A program made the translations under genes and the position numbers. 64,000 nucleotides of DNA from CAWHXG01 sp963833235 (GTDB taxonomy: Bacteria > Pseudomonadota > Alphaproteobacteria > Rhodobacterales > Rhodobacteraceae): assembly GCA_963833235.1 (NCBI GenBank), contig CAWHXG010000006.1, positions 186,001-250,000 of the forward strand, read 5' to 3'. The notes under the pieces are model-generated. The model did no database searches. It was not told the origin of the DNA and saw nothing but the letters and a program-made list of their open reading frames with translations. Numbering within the stretch: the first letter of the stretch is position 1; the number at the start of each line of letters is the position of its first letter. This document shows positions 1-10,891 of the stretch, in pieces.

Positions 1-2148
<2,148 letters not shown>

Positions 2149-2459
2149 GGCGCACTCCGTTGGCGGAACGCTTCTACGCAAGGCAGCGGCGGAGTGAAAG
2201 CGGCGGCGCGCAGGGCCCGGCCCCGGCGCGGCGCGGAACGTCGGCGGACGGCGCCGACCGGGCAGGCCGGGGGCACAAAAAAAGGCCGAGCAGATGCTCG
2301 GCCCAAGTCCAACAGGGAGGTAGAAACCAGCCGAGGCCGGCCTCTGCACACGAGCTAAGCAGATGCCGCCGGGCGATCAAGTCAGGAACTGCCTTTGCGG
2401 CAACAATGCTGCCATGCGCGCAGGACATGGCTTTGCTGCGGCACAAATCGCGGCGCCCC
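2149..2459. other. Intergenic region between the LysR gene and purL
   Basis: No convincing gene is seen. Open frames here are only shadows without recognisable sequence. The part nearest purL is very GC-rich. A strong minus-strand terminator lies at 2277-2303, about 155 nt past the LysR stop, so the LysR mRNA has a long 3' tail or a short separate RNA ends there. Confidence 0.5.
2277..2303 (-). terminator. Rho-independent terminator
   Basis: Read on the minus strand, a perfect 9-bp stem (GGCCGAGCA pairing with TGCTCGGCC) is followed by seven T. It ends minus-strand transcription coming from the LysR gene, or from a short RNA between 2303 and 2459, ahead of purL. Confidence 0.8.
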
Positions 2460-3365
2460 CTATCCGGCCGCCGCCTCGCGCTGACGGCGCCGCCGGGCGA
2501 TGATCTCTTCCATCACGAAATCGCGGAAGGCGGCGATGCGCTTGGACTGCCGCAGCTCTTCGGGGTAGGCGAGGAACACCGGAACCTCGGCCCCGTCGAG
2601 CTCTGGCAAGACCCTGACAAGCTGGGGAAAATCTTCCGTCACGTAATCCGGCAGCAGGCCCACGCCGAGATTGTTCAGCACACCCTGGAGCACGCCGAAG
2701 TAATTGTTGACGGTGAGGGTCGAGGGAATCTCCTGCACCATGAGGGTCCTGACCATCTGCGCCGCGGCGCTGACCTGCGCGCTCGTGGGGCTCTGGCAGA
2801 TGAGCCGGTGGTGTCGCATTTCGGCCACAGTCTTCGGCGTTCCGCGGTCTGCCAGATAATCGGGCGCCGCGTAGAGCCGCATGTGGACGCCCATCAGCCG
2901 CTTGCGGATCAGATCGGCCTGGGACGGCTCCTTCATGCGGATGGCCACGTCGGCCTCGCGCATGGGCAGGTCCAGCACCCGCTCCTCCAGCATCAGGTCG
3001 ATCTTGAGGTCGGGATACTTGGCGAAGAGCGCCGGCAGGCGGGGCGCCAGCCAGAGGGTGCCGAAGCCGGTGGTGGTGGTGACACGCAGCTCGCCGAACA
3101 CCTCGTCCTCGCTGTCGCGGATGCGCGCGGCGGTGGTGTCGAGCCGGCGGGCCATGGCGCTGGTGGCGTCGAACAGCAGCTCGCCCTGCTCTGTCAGGAT
3201 CAGCCCGCGGGCGTGGCGGTGGAAGAGCGTGGTGCTGAGCTGGATCTCGAGCGCGCGGATCTGCCGGCTGACCGCCGATTGCGACAGGTGCAGGAACTCG
3301 CCCGCCGCGGTCAGGCTGCCGGCATCCGCGACGGCATGGAAGATGCGCAGCTTGTCCCAGTCCAT
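2460..3365 (-). CDS. LysR-family transcriptional regulator
   Basis: This 301-residue protein has the usual LysR length and layout. Residues 1-60 form the winged helix-turn-helix (FHAVADAGSLTAAGEFLHLS, then SAVSRQIRALE). From about residue 90 it is a substrate-binding domain with the motif GVLNNLGVGLLPDYV. The start MDWDKLRIF at 3365 fits the family; the open frame continues upstream but that part has no domain content. It is divergent from the indolepyruvate ferredoxin oxidoreductase gene, separated by 608 bp, which would suit control of that gene or of itself. The effector is unknown. A terminator lies downstream at 2277-2303. Confidence 0.88.
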   Translation of the reverse strand: MDWDKLRIFHAVADAGSLTAAGEFLHLSQSAVSRQIRALEIQLSTTLFHRHARGLILTEQGELLFDATSAMARRLDTTAARIRDSEDEVFGELRVTTTTGFGTLWLAPRLPALFAKYPDLKIDLMLEERVLDLPMREADVAIRMKEPSQADLIRKRLMGVHMRLYAAPDYLADRGTPKTVAEMRHHRLICQSPTSAQVSAAAQMVRTLMVQEIPSTLTVNNYFGVLQGVLNNLGVGLLPDYVTEDFPQLVRVLPELDGAEVPVFLAYPEELRQSKRIAAFRDFVMEEIIARRRRQREAAAG

Positions 3366-3973
3366 CGGGGAGGGTGTTCCTTGGGTGAGCGTGACGGAAG
3401 GCGTGCCCGTGTCATGCCGCAAGTGCAGCACGATTGCAAAAGTCGCGTGACATGCGGGTGCCGACGGCGCTGCGTGCGGGGCGCGCGGGCGCGCGGGCGC
3501 GCGCGGTATCGCGGGGGGGGGGGCGAGCGGCCCCGGTGCGATGGTCCGGCATGGGGAGCGGCCTTCCGCGCGGCGGCGTTCCCTCCGCCATCGGCGGCGA
3601 CCGCAAGGAGGGACGGCCGGGTGCGCCCTGCGACACCAAGGCGACCGGCCGGGCGGAGGTCCGCGGGGCGAAGGCCCCTTCGCCATTCGCCGGGACCGCG
3701 CGGAGGCGCGAGGGGGCCGACCCTGTGCGCTCCGCCCTGCGCGGCGCTGCAGACATGCGACGAGACCACGCGGCCTGCCGGGCAAGCCCGCCCGTGCCGC
3801 CCGTGCCGCCCGTGCCGCCCGCGCGAGACCGAGCGGCGCGCCGCGCCGGCTCACGGTTTCTTGCAGGGGCGAACCCCGGGCGGTACCTCTGCGTTGACAC
3901 TTGCAGTGCGGGGAGGAACGGGTGACCCTTCCTCCACTTCCTGCGGATCCCGGCTTTGTAGAGGACTGGCCCC
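3366..3973. other. Long intergenic region with low-complexity sequence
   Basis: This divergent spacer separates the LysR gene from the indolepyruvate oxidoreductase gene. No gene is supported; the open frames are Ala/Arg/Pro-rich shadows in several phases. It contains an alternating GC tract (3480-3506), a run of 11 G (3513-3523) and a 9-bp tandem repeat (3791-3821). A TTGACA hexamer occurs near 3894, but no good -10 partner was seen. Confidence 0.5.
3791..3821. repeat. 9-bp tandem repeat
   Basis: The unit CCCGTGCCG occurs three times in a row, followed by a partial fourth copy. It sits in noncoding sequence and resembles in length and setting the 9-bp repeat at 37361-37399, though the units differ. 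Confidence 0.8.
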
Positions 3974-6900
3974 ATGAACATGCGCGACGTTTCGCTGAAC
4001 GATCGGTTCGACCTGTCCGTCAGCCCTGTCCTTCTGAACGGCACGCAGGCGTTGGTGCGGCTGGTGATCATGCAGGCGGCGCGCGACCGCGCGGCGGGGC
4101 ACGACACGGCCGGCTACGTCACGGGCTACCGCGGCTCGCCGCTGGGGGCGGTCGACCAGCAGATGTGGCGCGCGTCGAAGGCGCTGGAGGCGGCGCAGGT
4201 GAAGTTCCAGCCGGGGTTGAACGAGGATCTGGCGGCGACCGCGCTTTGGGGCACGCAGCAGGCGCAGTTGCGCGGCGAGGGCAAGCATCAGGGCGTCTTC
4301 GGGCTGTGGTACGGGAAAGGCCCCGGGGTGGACCGGTCGGGCGACGTGATGCGGCATGCCAACATGGCGGGGACGGCGCCGCTGGGCGGCGTGCTGATGG
4401 CGATGGGCGACGACCATACCGGCGAGAGCAGCACCACGCTGCACCAGTCGGACTGGGCGATGCTGGATGCCTACATGCCGGTCCTGTCGCCCGCGGGCGT
4501 GCAGGAGATCATCGATTACGGGCTTTTCGGCTATGCGCTGAGCCGGTTCGCCGGGCTTTGGGTGGGCCTGAAGCTGATGAAGGACACCGTGGAGGCGACG
4601 GCCGTGGTGAGCGCCGATCCGGCCGCCTACGACTTCGTGATCCCGGAGTTCGAGATGCCGGACGGCGGGCTGAACATCCGGCTCATCGACACGCCGCAGG
4701 CCCAGGAGGCGCGGGTGATCGACTACCGGCGCCAGGCGGCGGAAGCGTTCGGGCGGGCCAACAGGATCGACCGGCGGGTCTGGGGCAAGCCGGGGGCGAC
4801 GATCGGCTTCATGGCCGCGGGCAAGAACTGGCTCGATCTGGTTCATGCGCTCGACCTGCTGGGGATCGACGAAGCCGAGGCGGAGCGGCTGGGGATCAGC
4901 ACCTACAAGGTCGGCATGGCCTGGCCGCTGGATATCGCGAGCTTCACCGAGTGGGCCGACGGGATCGAGCTGATCGTGGTGGTCGAGGAGAAGCGCAAGC
5001 TGCTTGAGGTGCAGGCCAAGGAGGCGATCTTCAACGACCGGCGGGGGCGGCGGGTCTATGGCCAGACCGACGAGCACGGGCAGGAGCTGTTCCCGACGCG
5101 CGCGGCGCTGGACCCGGTGGACATCGCGGTGAAGCTGGGGCGCATCCTGACCGACGAGGGCCGCGGGTCGGAGGCGCTGACCGCCCGGATCGACAGGCTG
5201 CGGCAGAGCCTCGAAGGCCACGGCATGCTCGATCTGGCGGAGCGCGTGCCGTATTTCTGCGCCGGCTGCCCGCACAACACCTCGACCAAGGTGCCGGACG
5301 GCGAGCGCGCCTATGCGGGCATCGGCTGCCACTACATGGTGCAGTGGATGGACCGCGAGACGGTGGGCTTCACGCAGATGGGCGGCGAGGGCGCCAACTG
5401 GATCGGCGAGGCGCCCTTCAGCACCCGCGGCCACATCTTCCAGAACCTCGGCGACGGCACCTACAACCATTCCGGCGTGCAGGCGATCCGCGCCGCCCTG
5501 ATGACCGGCACGACGATCACCTACAAGATCCTCTACAACGACGCGGTCGCGATGACCGGCGGCCAGAAGAACGACGGCGACCTCAGCCCGCGCCAGATCG
5601 CGCGGGAGCTGGTGGCGATGGGGGTCAAGCGGGTCGCCTTCGTCTACGACCGCAACGAGCCGGTGGCGCTGGCGCCGCTGCCCGAGAGCGTCACGATCCA
5701 CGAGCGCGAGCACCTGGACAAGGTGCAGCGCGAGATGGCCGGGATCGAGGGCGTCAGCGCCATCGTCTACGTGCAGACCTGCGCCGCCGAGAAGCGCCGC
5801 CGCCGCAAGAAGGGCGAGTTCCACGACCCCGGCAAGCGGGTGGTCATCAACCAGGCTGTCTGCGAGGGCTGCGGCGATTGCGGGGTGCAGTCGAACTGCG
5901 TGGCGCTGGTGCCGGTTGAGACCCCGATGGGGCGCAAGCGGGCCGTCGACCAGTCGCAGTGCAACCTGGATTTCTCGTGCCTCAAGGGCTTCTGCCCCAG
6001 CTTCGTGACGGTGGAGGGCGGCACGCTGCGCAAGGAGCCCAGCCGCCCGCTGGAGCTGCCCGAGATGGCGGAGCCGGAGCTGCCCCAGATCGACGGCACG
6101 CACAACGTGGTCATCACCGGGATCGGCGGCACCGGGGTGGTGACGATCGGCGCGGTGCTTTCCATGGCGGCGCATCTGCAGGAGCGCGCGGCGGGCATGA
6201 TCGAGATGGCCGGCCTCGCGCAGAAGGGCGGCGCGGTGCACATCCATTGCCGCATCGCCGAGCGGCCGGAGGACATCAGCGCCGTGCGGGTGGCCGCGGG
6301 CGAGGCGCATGTGCTGATCGGCGGCGACCTCGTGGTCTCGGCGGGGCAGAAGACGCTGGCGCTGATGGGCGAGGCGACGGGCGGCGTGGTGAACGCCCAC
6401 GAGACCGCGACGGGGGATTTCACGCGGAACGCCGATTTCACCTTGCCGGCGGATGGCCTGCGCGGCGCGCTTGGCGAAGCCCTGGGCGAAAGGCTTGTGC
6501 TCTTCGACGCCACCGTGCTGGCCCGGGCGGCCCTGGGCGACACCATCTTCGCCAACATGATCCTCTTGGGCGCAGCCTGGCAGATGGGGCGGGTGCCGCT
6601 GAGCCGCGAGGCCATCCTGAAGGCGGTGGAGCTGAACGGCGCCGCGGTTGCGGGCAACCAGAAGGCCTTCGAGATCGGCCGCTGGGCGGTGGCGGACCCG
6701 CAGACGATGGAGGCGTTCCTGGCGCCCGAGATCCCCAAGGCGCTGACCTTCGACGATCGCATGGCGCTGTGGGAGGCGCATCTGACCGCCTACCAGGATG
6801 CCGGCCTCGCGCGGCGCTTTCGCGCCATGGTCGAGCGGTTCGAGGACCCCGAGCTGCGCGAGGCGGTGGCGTTCAGCTACCAGAAGCTGCTGTCCTACAA

Positions 6901-7378
6901 GGACGAATACGAGGTGGCGCGATTGCTGAAGCAGACCCGCGACAGCCTGCACGAGACGTTCGAGGGCGACCTGCGGCTGACCTACCACATGGCGCCGCCG
7001 CTGGTCTCGAAGACGGGTGCCGACGGGCGGCCGAAGAAACGCCCCTTCTCGGAATGGGTGGAACGGCTTTTTCCACGCCTCGCCGCGCTGAAGCGGCTGC
7101 GGGGCACCGCGTTCGACGTCTTCGGCTACGGCGAGGAGCGGCGGATGGAGCGTGGGCTGATCACGCAGTTCGAGGGCGACATGGCCGAGGTTCTGAAGGG
7201 GCTCGACGCGCGCACCCACGCCGCGGCGCTGGACCTTGCCCGGCTGCCCGCCGGCATCCGCGGCTTCGGCCCCGTCAAGGCCGCGGCTGCGAAGCGCGCG
7301 GCGACGGATCGCGAGGCCATCCTCGCGCGCCTGCGCAACCCCGACGCAGCGGCGCCCGCCCTGGAAGCGGCGGAGTAG
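3974..7378 (+). CDS. Indolepyruvate ferredoxin oxidoreductase, fused alpha-gamma type
   Basis: This cytoplasmic enzyme oxidatively decarboxylates aryl-2-oxoacids such as indolepyruvate to aryl-acetyl-CoA with ferredoxin, using thiamine diphosphate and Fe-S clusters. At 1134 residues it is the single-chain form common in alpha- and betaproteobacteria. Visible blocks are GYRGSPLGAVDQQMW (about 52-66), CAGCPHNTST (about 428), the ThDP-binding region GDGTYNHSG to NDAVAMTGGQ (about 493-526), a ferredoxin-like cysteine group VCEGCGDCGVQSNC (about 628-642) with a second set CNLDFSCLKGFCPSF (about 662-676), and the gamma-type domain starting GIGGTGVVTIG (about 715). It stands alone; the divergent LysR gene may control it. 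Likely role: catabolism of transaminated aromatic amino acids. Confidence 0.93.
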   Translation: MNMRDVSLNDRFDLSVSPVLLNGTQALVRLVIMQAARDRAAGHDTAGYVTGYRGSPLGAVDQQMWRASKALEAAQVKFQPGLNEDLAATALWGTQQAQLRGEGKHQGVFGLWYGKGPGVDRSGDVMRHANMAGTAPLGGVLMAMGDDHTGESSTTLHQSDWAMLDAYMPVLSPAGVQEIIDYGLFGYALSRFAGLWVGLKLMKDTVEATAVVSADPAAYDFVIPEFEMPDGGLNIRLIDTPQAQEARVIDYRRQAAEAFGRANRIDRRVWGKPGATIGFMAAGKNWLDLVHALDLLGIDEAEAERLGISTYKVGMAWPLDIASFTEWADGIELIVVVEEKRKLLEVQAKEAIFNDRRGRRVYGQTDEHGQELFPTRAALDPVDIAVKLGRILTDEGRGSEALTARIDRLRQSLEGHGMLDLAERVPYFCAGCPHNTSTKVPDGERAYAGIGCHYMVQWMDRETVGFTQMGGEGANWIGEAPFSTRGHIFQNLGDGTYNHSGVQAIRAALMTGTTITYKILYNDAVAMTGGQKNDGDLSPRQIARELVAMGVKRVAFVYDRNEPVALAPLPESVTIHEREHLDKVQREMAGIEGVSAIVYVQTCAAEKRRRRKKGEFHDPGKRVVINQAVCEGCGDCGVQSNCVALVPVETPMGRKRAVDQSQCNLDFSCLKGFCPSFVTVEGGTLRKEPSRPLELPEMAEPELPQIDGTHNVVITGIGGTGVVTIGAVLSMAAHLQERAAGMIEMAGLAQKGGAVHIHCRIAERPEDISAVRVAAGEAHVLIGGDLVVSAGQKTLALMGEATGGVVNAHETATGDFTRNADFTLPADGLRGALGEALGERLVLFDATVLARAALGDTIFANMILLGAAWQMGRVPLSREAILKAVELNGAAVAGNQKAFEIGRWAVADPQTMEAFLAPEIPKALTFDDRMALWEAHLTAYQDAGLARRFRAMVERFEDPELREAVAFSYQKLLSYKDEYEVARLLKQTRDSLHETFEGDLRLTYHMAPPLVSKTGADGRPKKRPFSEWVERLFPRLAALKRLRGTAFDVFGYGEERRMERGLITQFEGDMAEVLKGLDARTHAAALDLARLPAGIRGFGPVKAAAAKRAATDREAILARLRNPDAAAPALEAAE

Positions 7379-7489
7379 GCGCAGGCGCCGCTTGCCCTTC
7401 GCGCCACCCGGGCCGATATCTGTTCCTTCGGCAGGGGCGGAAGCGGCGACATCCGGTTGCGGCAGGCGGCCCGCGCCGGTGGGGGAGAC

Positions 7490-8371
7490 ATGACGACTGA
7501 GCGGCACATCGCGCGCGAAATCAGCTATGCCCATTCGGCCGCCACGCGCGGCGGCCGGGCGATGATCCGCATGATGGAGAACACCACCGGGCGGCTGCGG
7601 CTGATCCGGCAGGCGCGCGGATACGAGACCGAGGTGGCCCATGGCCGCGACTTCTGGGAGGTCATCTCGGAGCGCTACGGCCTGAGCCTGCGGGTGATCG
7701 CGGGCTCGCTCGACGACATCCCCCGGACCGGGCCGCTGGTGCTGATCGCCAACCATCCCTACGGCATCCTCGACGGGCTGATGATGGGCCGGATCCTGTC
7801 TGCCACGCGGGGCGATTTCCGCATCCTCGCGCATCAGGTGTTCCGCCGGGCGGAAGAGCTGAACCGGGTGATCCTGCCGGTCAGCTTCGACGAGACGAAG
7901 GAGGCGATGCGCCTGAACCTCGAGACCCGGAAGACCGCGCTGCGCTTTCTGGGGGAGGGCGGGGCCATGGGCGTGTTCCCGGGCGGCACGGTCTCTACCG
8001 CGGCAAAGCCTTTCTCGCAGCCGCTCGACCCGGGATGGCGCAGCTTCACCGCCAAGATGATCGCCCGGTCGGGCGCGCAGGTGGTGCCGATGTATTTCGT
8101 GGGCCACAACTCGCGCTTCTTCCAGGTGGCGAGCCATCTGCACTACACGTTGCGGATGGGACTGCTGATCAAGGAGTTCCGCGCGCGGGTGAACAAGCCC
8201 GTCGAGGTGGTGATCGGCAAGCCGATCCCGCAGGCGGCGCTGGCCGCCCATGTGCGCGAGCCGCGCGCGATGATGGATTTCCTGCGCCAGCAGACCTATG
8301 CGCTCAGCCCCGTGCCGCTGCGATCCACAGGCTACGGCTTCGAGTTCGAAGACCGGCACAAGGCGATCTGA
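7490..8371 (+). CDS. Lysophospholipid acyltransferase family protein (PlsC-like)
   Basis: The 293-residue product has the glycerolipid acyltransferase signature NHPYGILDG (about residue 85), a form of the HX4D active-site motif, and the later block GVFPGGTVS. Such enzymes acylate lyso-lipids at the inner membrane, but the substrate cannot be told and no strong membrane segment is seen. The ATG at 7490 follows a GGGGGAGA ribosome-binding site, so it is preferred over the ATG at 7457. The stop is directly followed by the start of murI at 8372, so the two genes are co-transcribed. Confidence 0.82.
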   Translation: MTTERHIAREISYAHSAATRGGRAMIRMMENTTGRLRLIRQARGYETEVAHGRDFWEVISERYGLSLRVIAGSLDDIPRTGPLVLIANHPYGILDGLMMGRILSATRGDFRILAHQVFRRAEELNRVILPVSFDETKEAMRLNLETRKTALRFLGEGGAMGVFPGGTVSTAAKPFSQPLDPGWRSFTAKMIARSGAQVVPMYFVGHNSRFFQVASHLHYTLRMGLLIKEFRARVNKPVEVVIGKPIPQAALAAHVREPRAMMDFLRQQTYALSPVPLRSTGYGFEFEDRHKAI

Positions 8372-9184
8372 ATGGCCGTGGGCATCTTCGACAGCGGGCT
8401 GGGCGGGCTGACCGTGCTGGAGGCCGCCGTGCGCGAGATGCCGCAGGTGCCGTTCGTCTATCTCGGCGACAGCGCGCACGCGCCCTACGGCGTGCGCGAG
8501 CCCGAGGACATCTTCGCGCTGACCTGCGCCAGCGTGGAGCGGCTCTGGGCGGAGGGCTGCGACCTGGTGATCCTGGCATGCAACACCGCCTCGGCCGCGG
8601 CCTTGCGGCGGATGCAGGAAACCTGGGTTCCGGGCGACAAGCGGGTGCTCGGCGTCTTCGTGCCGTTGATCGAGGCGCTGACCGAACGGCGATGGGGCGA
8701 CAATTCGCCACCGCGGCAGGTGGCGGTGGAGAACGTGGCGCTTTTCGCGACGCCGGCGACCGTGTCAAGCCGGGCCTTCCAGCGGGAGCTCGCGTTCCGC
8801 GCCATCGGGGTCGACGTGGAGGCGCAGCCCTGCGGCGGGCTGGTGGACGCCATCGAGGCGGGCGACGAGATGCTGGCCGAGGCGCTGGTCCGCAGCCACG
8901 TGGAGGCGCTGAAGCGGCGGATGCCGCATCCGCAGGCGGCCGTGCTGGGCTGCACGCACTATCCGCTGCTGGCGGAGGCCTTCCAGGCGGCGCTCGGGGC
9001 CCAGGTGACCGTCTACAGCCAGGCCGATCTGGTGGCGGCCTCGCTGCGCGACTATCTGGCGCGGCATCCCGACATGCTGGGCGAGGGGCGGGCATCGGGG
9101 TTCCTGACCACGGGCGATCCGGGCGCGGTTTCCGACAGGGCGACGCAGTTTCTGCGGCGAAAGATCACCTTTCGCGCCGCGTGA
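8372..9184 (+). CDS. murI: Glutamate racemase
   Basis: MurI interconverts L- and D-glutamate in the cytoplasm to supply D-Glu for peptidoglycan. At 270 residues it has the normal length. The motifs are FDSGLGGLTVL at the N-terminus, ACNTASA with the first catalytic cysteine, and GCTHYPLL with the second. The start abuts the stop of the acyltransferase gene. A second gene in the window, at 47385-48137, belongs to the wider Asp/Glu racemase superfamily but lacks these cysteines. Confidence 0.95.
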   Translation: MAVGIFDSGLGGLTVLEAAVREMPQVPFVYLGDSAHAPYGVREPEDIFALTCASVERLWAEGCDLVILACNTASAAALRRMQETWVPGDKRVLGVFVPLIEALTERRWGDNSPPRQVAVENVALFATPATVSSRAFQRELAFRAIGVDVEAQPCGGLVDAIEAGDEMLAEALVRSHVEALKRRMPHPQAAVLGCTHYPLLAEAFQAALGAQVTVYSQADLVAASLRDYLARHPDMLGEGRASGFLTTGDPGAVSDRATQFLRRKITFRAA

Positions 9185-9243
9185 CGGCACCTTGCGTTGC
9201 GCCGTTGCCGCCATCCGCATAGATCGGCGGCGGAGGAGCGGAC

Positions 9244-10272
9244 ATGGGCCACGGAATCGCGATACTGGGGGCGTCGGGCTATACCGGCGCCGAACTCGTC
9301 CGGCTCATCGCGACCCATCCGGGGATGCGCATCGCGGCGCTTTCGGCGGACCGCAAGGCCGGGCTGGCCATGGCGGAGGTGTTTGCGCATCTGCGGCATC
9401 TGAAGCTGCCGCGCCTGCAACGGATCGACGAGATCGACTTCGCCGGCGTCGATCTTGCCTTCTGCGCGCTGCCCCATGCCACCAGCCAGGAGGTGATCGC
9501 GGGCCTGCCGCGCGATCTGCGGATCGTCGACCTTTCCGCCGATTTCCGCCTGCGCGACCCGGCCGAATACGAGAAATGGTACGGCAAGCCGCACATGGCG
9601 CCCGACCTGCAGGCCGAAGCCGTCTATGGCCTGACGGAGTTCTACCGCGAAGAGATCGCTGCGGCGCGTCTGGTCGCCGGAACGGGCTGCAACGCGGCGG
9701 CCGGGCAATTCGCGCTGCGGCCGCTGATCTCGGCCGGGCTGATCGACCTCGACGAGATCGTGATCGACCTCAAGGCCGGGGTCTCGGGTGCCGGGCGGTC
9801 GCTGAAGGAGAACCTGTTGCATGCGGAGCTGTCCGAGGGCACCCATGCCTATGCGGCCGGCGGCACCCACCGGCATCTGGGCGAGTTCGACCAGGAATTC
9901 TCGGCCATCGCCGGCCGGCCGGTGGAGGTGCAGTTCACCCCGCACCTGACGCCCGCCAACCGCGGCATCCTTGCCACGTGCTACGTGCGCGGCGATCCGG
10001 CCGCCATCCATGCGCGCCTCAAGCAGGCCTATGCCGACGAGCCGTTCCTGCACGTCCTGCCGATGGGCGATCATCCCTCCACCCGCCACGTGCGCGGCTC
10101 GAACTTCGCACATCTCGGTGTAGTGGGTGACAGGCGCGCGGGGCGTGCTATCGTGATCGCGGCGCTCGACAATCTGACAAAGGGATCCTCGGGCCAGGCG
10201 CTGCAGAATGCCAACCTGATGCTGGGGGAGGACGAGACGACCGGTCTGATGCTTGCCCCCGTCTTTCCGTGA
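9244..10272 (+). CDS. argC: N-acetyl-gamma-glutamyl-phosphate reductase
   Basis: ArgC performs the third step of arginine synthesis, the NADPH-dependent reduction of N-acetylglutamyl phosphate. The 342-residue product starts with the NADP-binding loop GASGYTGAEL, carries the catalytic cysteine in GTGCNAAAGQFAL (about residue 149) and the catalytic histidine region THRHLGEFDQEF. Its start follows a GGAGGAGCG ribosome-binding site. It is followed at 70 bp by ccmE, an order (argC then ccm genes) common in Rhodobacterales. Confidence 0.96.
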   Translation: MGHGIAILGASGYTGAELVRLIATHPGMRIAALSADRKAGLAMAEVFAHLRHLKLPRLQRIDEIDFAGVDLAFCALPHATSQEVIAGLPRDLRIVDLSADFRLRDPAEYEKWYGKPHMAPDLQAEAVYGLTEFYREEIAAARLVAGTGCNAAAGQFALRPLISAGLIDLDEIVIDLKAGVSGAGRSLKENLLHAELSEGTHAYAAGGTHRHLGEFDQEFSAIAGRPVEVQFTPHLTPANRGILATCYVRGDPAAIHARLKQAYADEPFLHVLPMGDHPSTRHVRGSNFAHLGVVGDRRAGRAIVIAALDNLTKGSSGQALQNANLMLGEDETTGLMLAPVFP

Positions 10273-10341
10273 CGGCGGCGGGAGGCCCAGACGCCCGCTT
10301 TTCCTTGCCACCCCCGCTTTCGGGCCCCATCTGATGAGCCG

Positions 10342-10794
10342 ATGAAGAGCCTCAAGAAACGCCGCCGCATCCAGATCATCGCCACGGCCGCCGTGGCGCT
10401 GGCGCTGTCGACCGCGCTGATCGGCTATGCCATGCGCGACGGGATCAACCTATTCCGCAGCCCCAGCCAGGTGGCCGAGGCGCCGCCCGCGCCGAACGAG
10501 ACGTTCCGCATCGGCGGGCTGGTGGAAGCCGGCAGCCTGATCCGCGGGCAGGGCGAGGCGATCACCTTCCGGGTGACCGACGGCGGCGCGGCGGTGCAGG
10601 TGAGCTATTCCGGCATCCTGCCCGACCTCTTCGAGGAGGGGCAGGGGACGGTCGCGACGGGGCGGCTGGTCGACGGCACCTTCCGCGCGACCGAGATCCT
10701 CGCCAAGCATGACGAGACGTACATGCCGAGGGAAGTGACCGACGCGCTGAAGGAACAGGGCGTCTTCCGGCCCGAGGCGGATGGACCGTCGTGA
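10342..10794 (+). CDS. ccmE: Cytochrome c maturation heme chaperone CcmE
   Basis: CcmE is a periplasmic, membrane-anchored heme chaperone that binds heme covalently and passes it to CcmF. The 150-residue protein starts with positive residues (MKSLKKRRR), has one membrane anchor at about 10-29, and ends with the beta-barrel region that includes the heme-binding block AKHDETYMP (His about 122). Length and motif are standard. It lies between argC and ccmF. Confidence 0.95.
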   Translation: MKSLKKRRRIQIIATAAVALALSTALIGYAMRDGINLFRSPSQVAEAPPAPNETFRIGGLVEAGSLIRGQGEAITFRVTDGGAAVQVSYSGILPDLFEEGQGTVATGRLVDGTFRATEILAKHDETYMPREVTDALKEQGVFRPEADGPS

Positions 10795-10891
10795 GGGGCC
10801 AGGGAGGTGACCGGCGCGCCGAGGAAACGCGGCGGCTCCCGGCCCGGAGCCGAGGCGCCATCACGAGGCTTGTCATGAGGAGAACCGGCGC

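Noticed and set aside
3851..8479. A 1542-codon open frame on the minus strand
   Set aside because: It is antisense to the indolepyruvate oxidoreductase and acyltransferase genes, His/Arg/Gln-rich and without motifs; long antisense frames are expected at this GC content.
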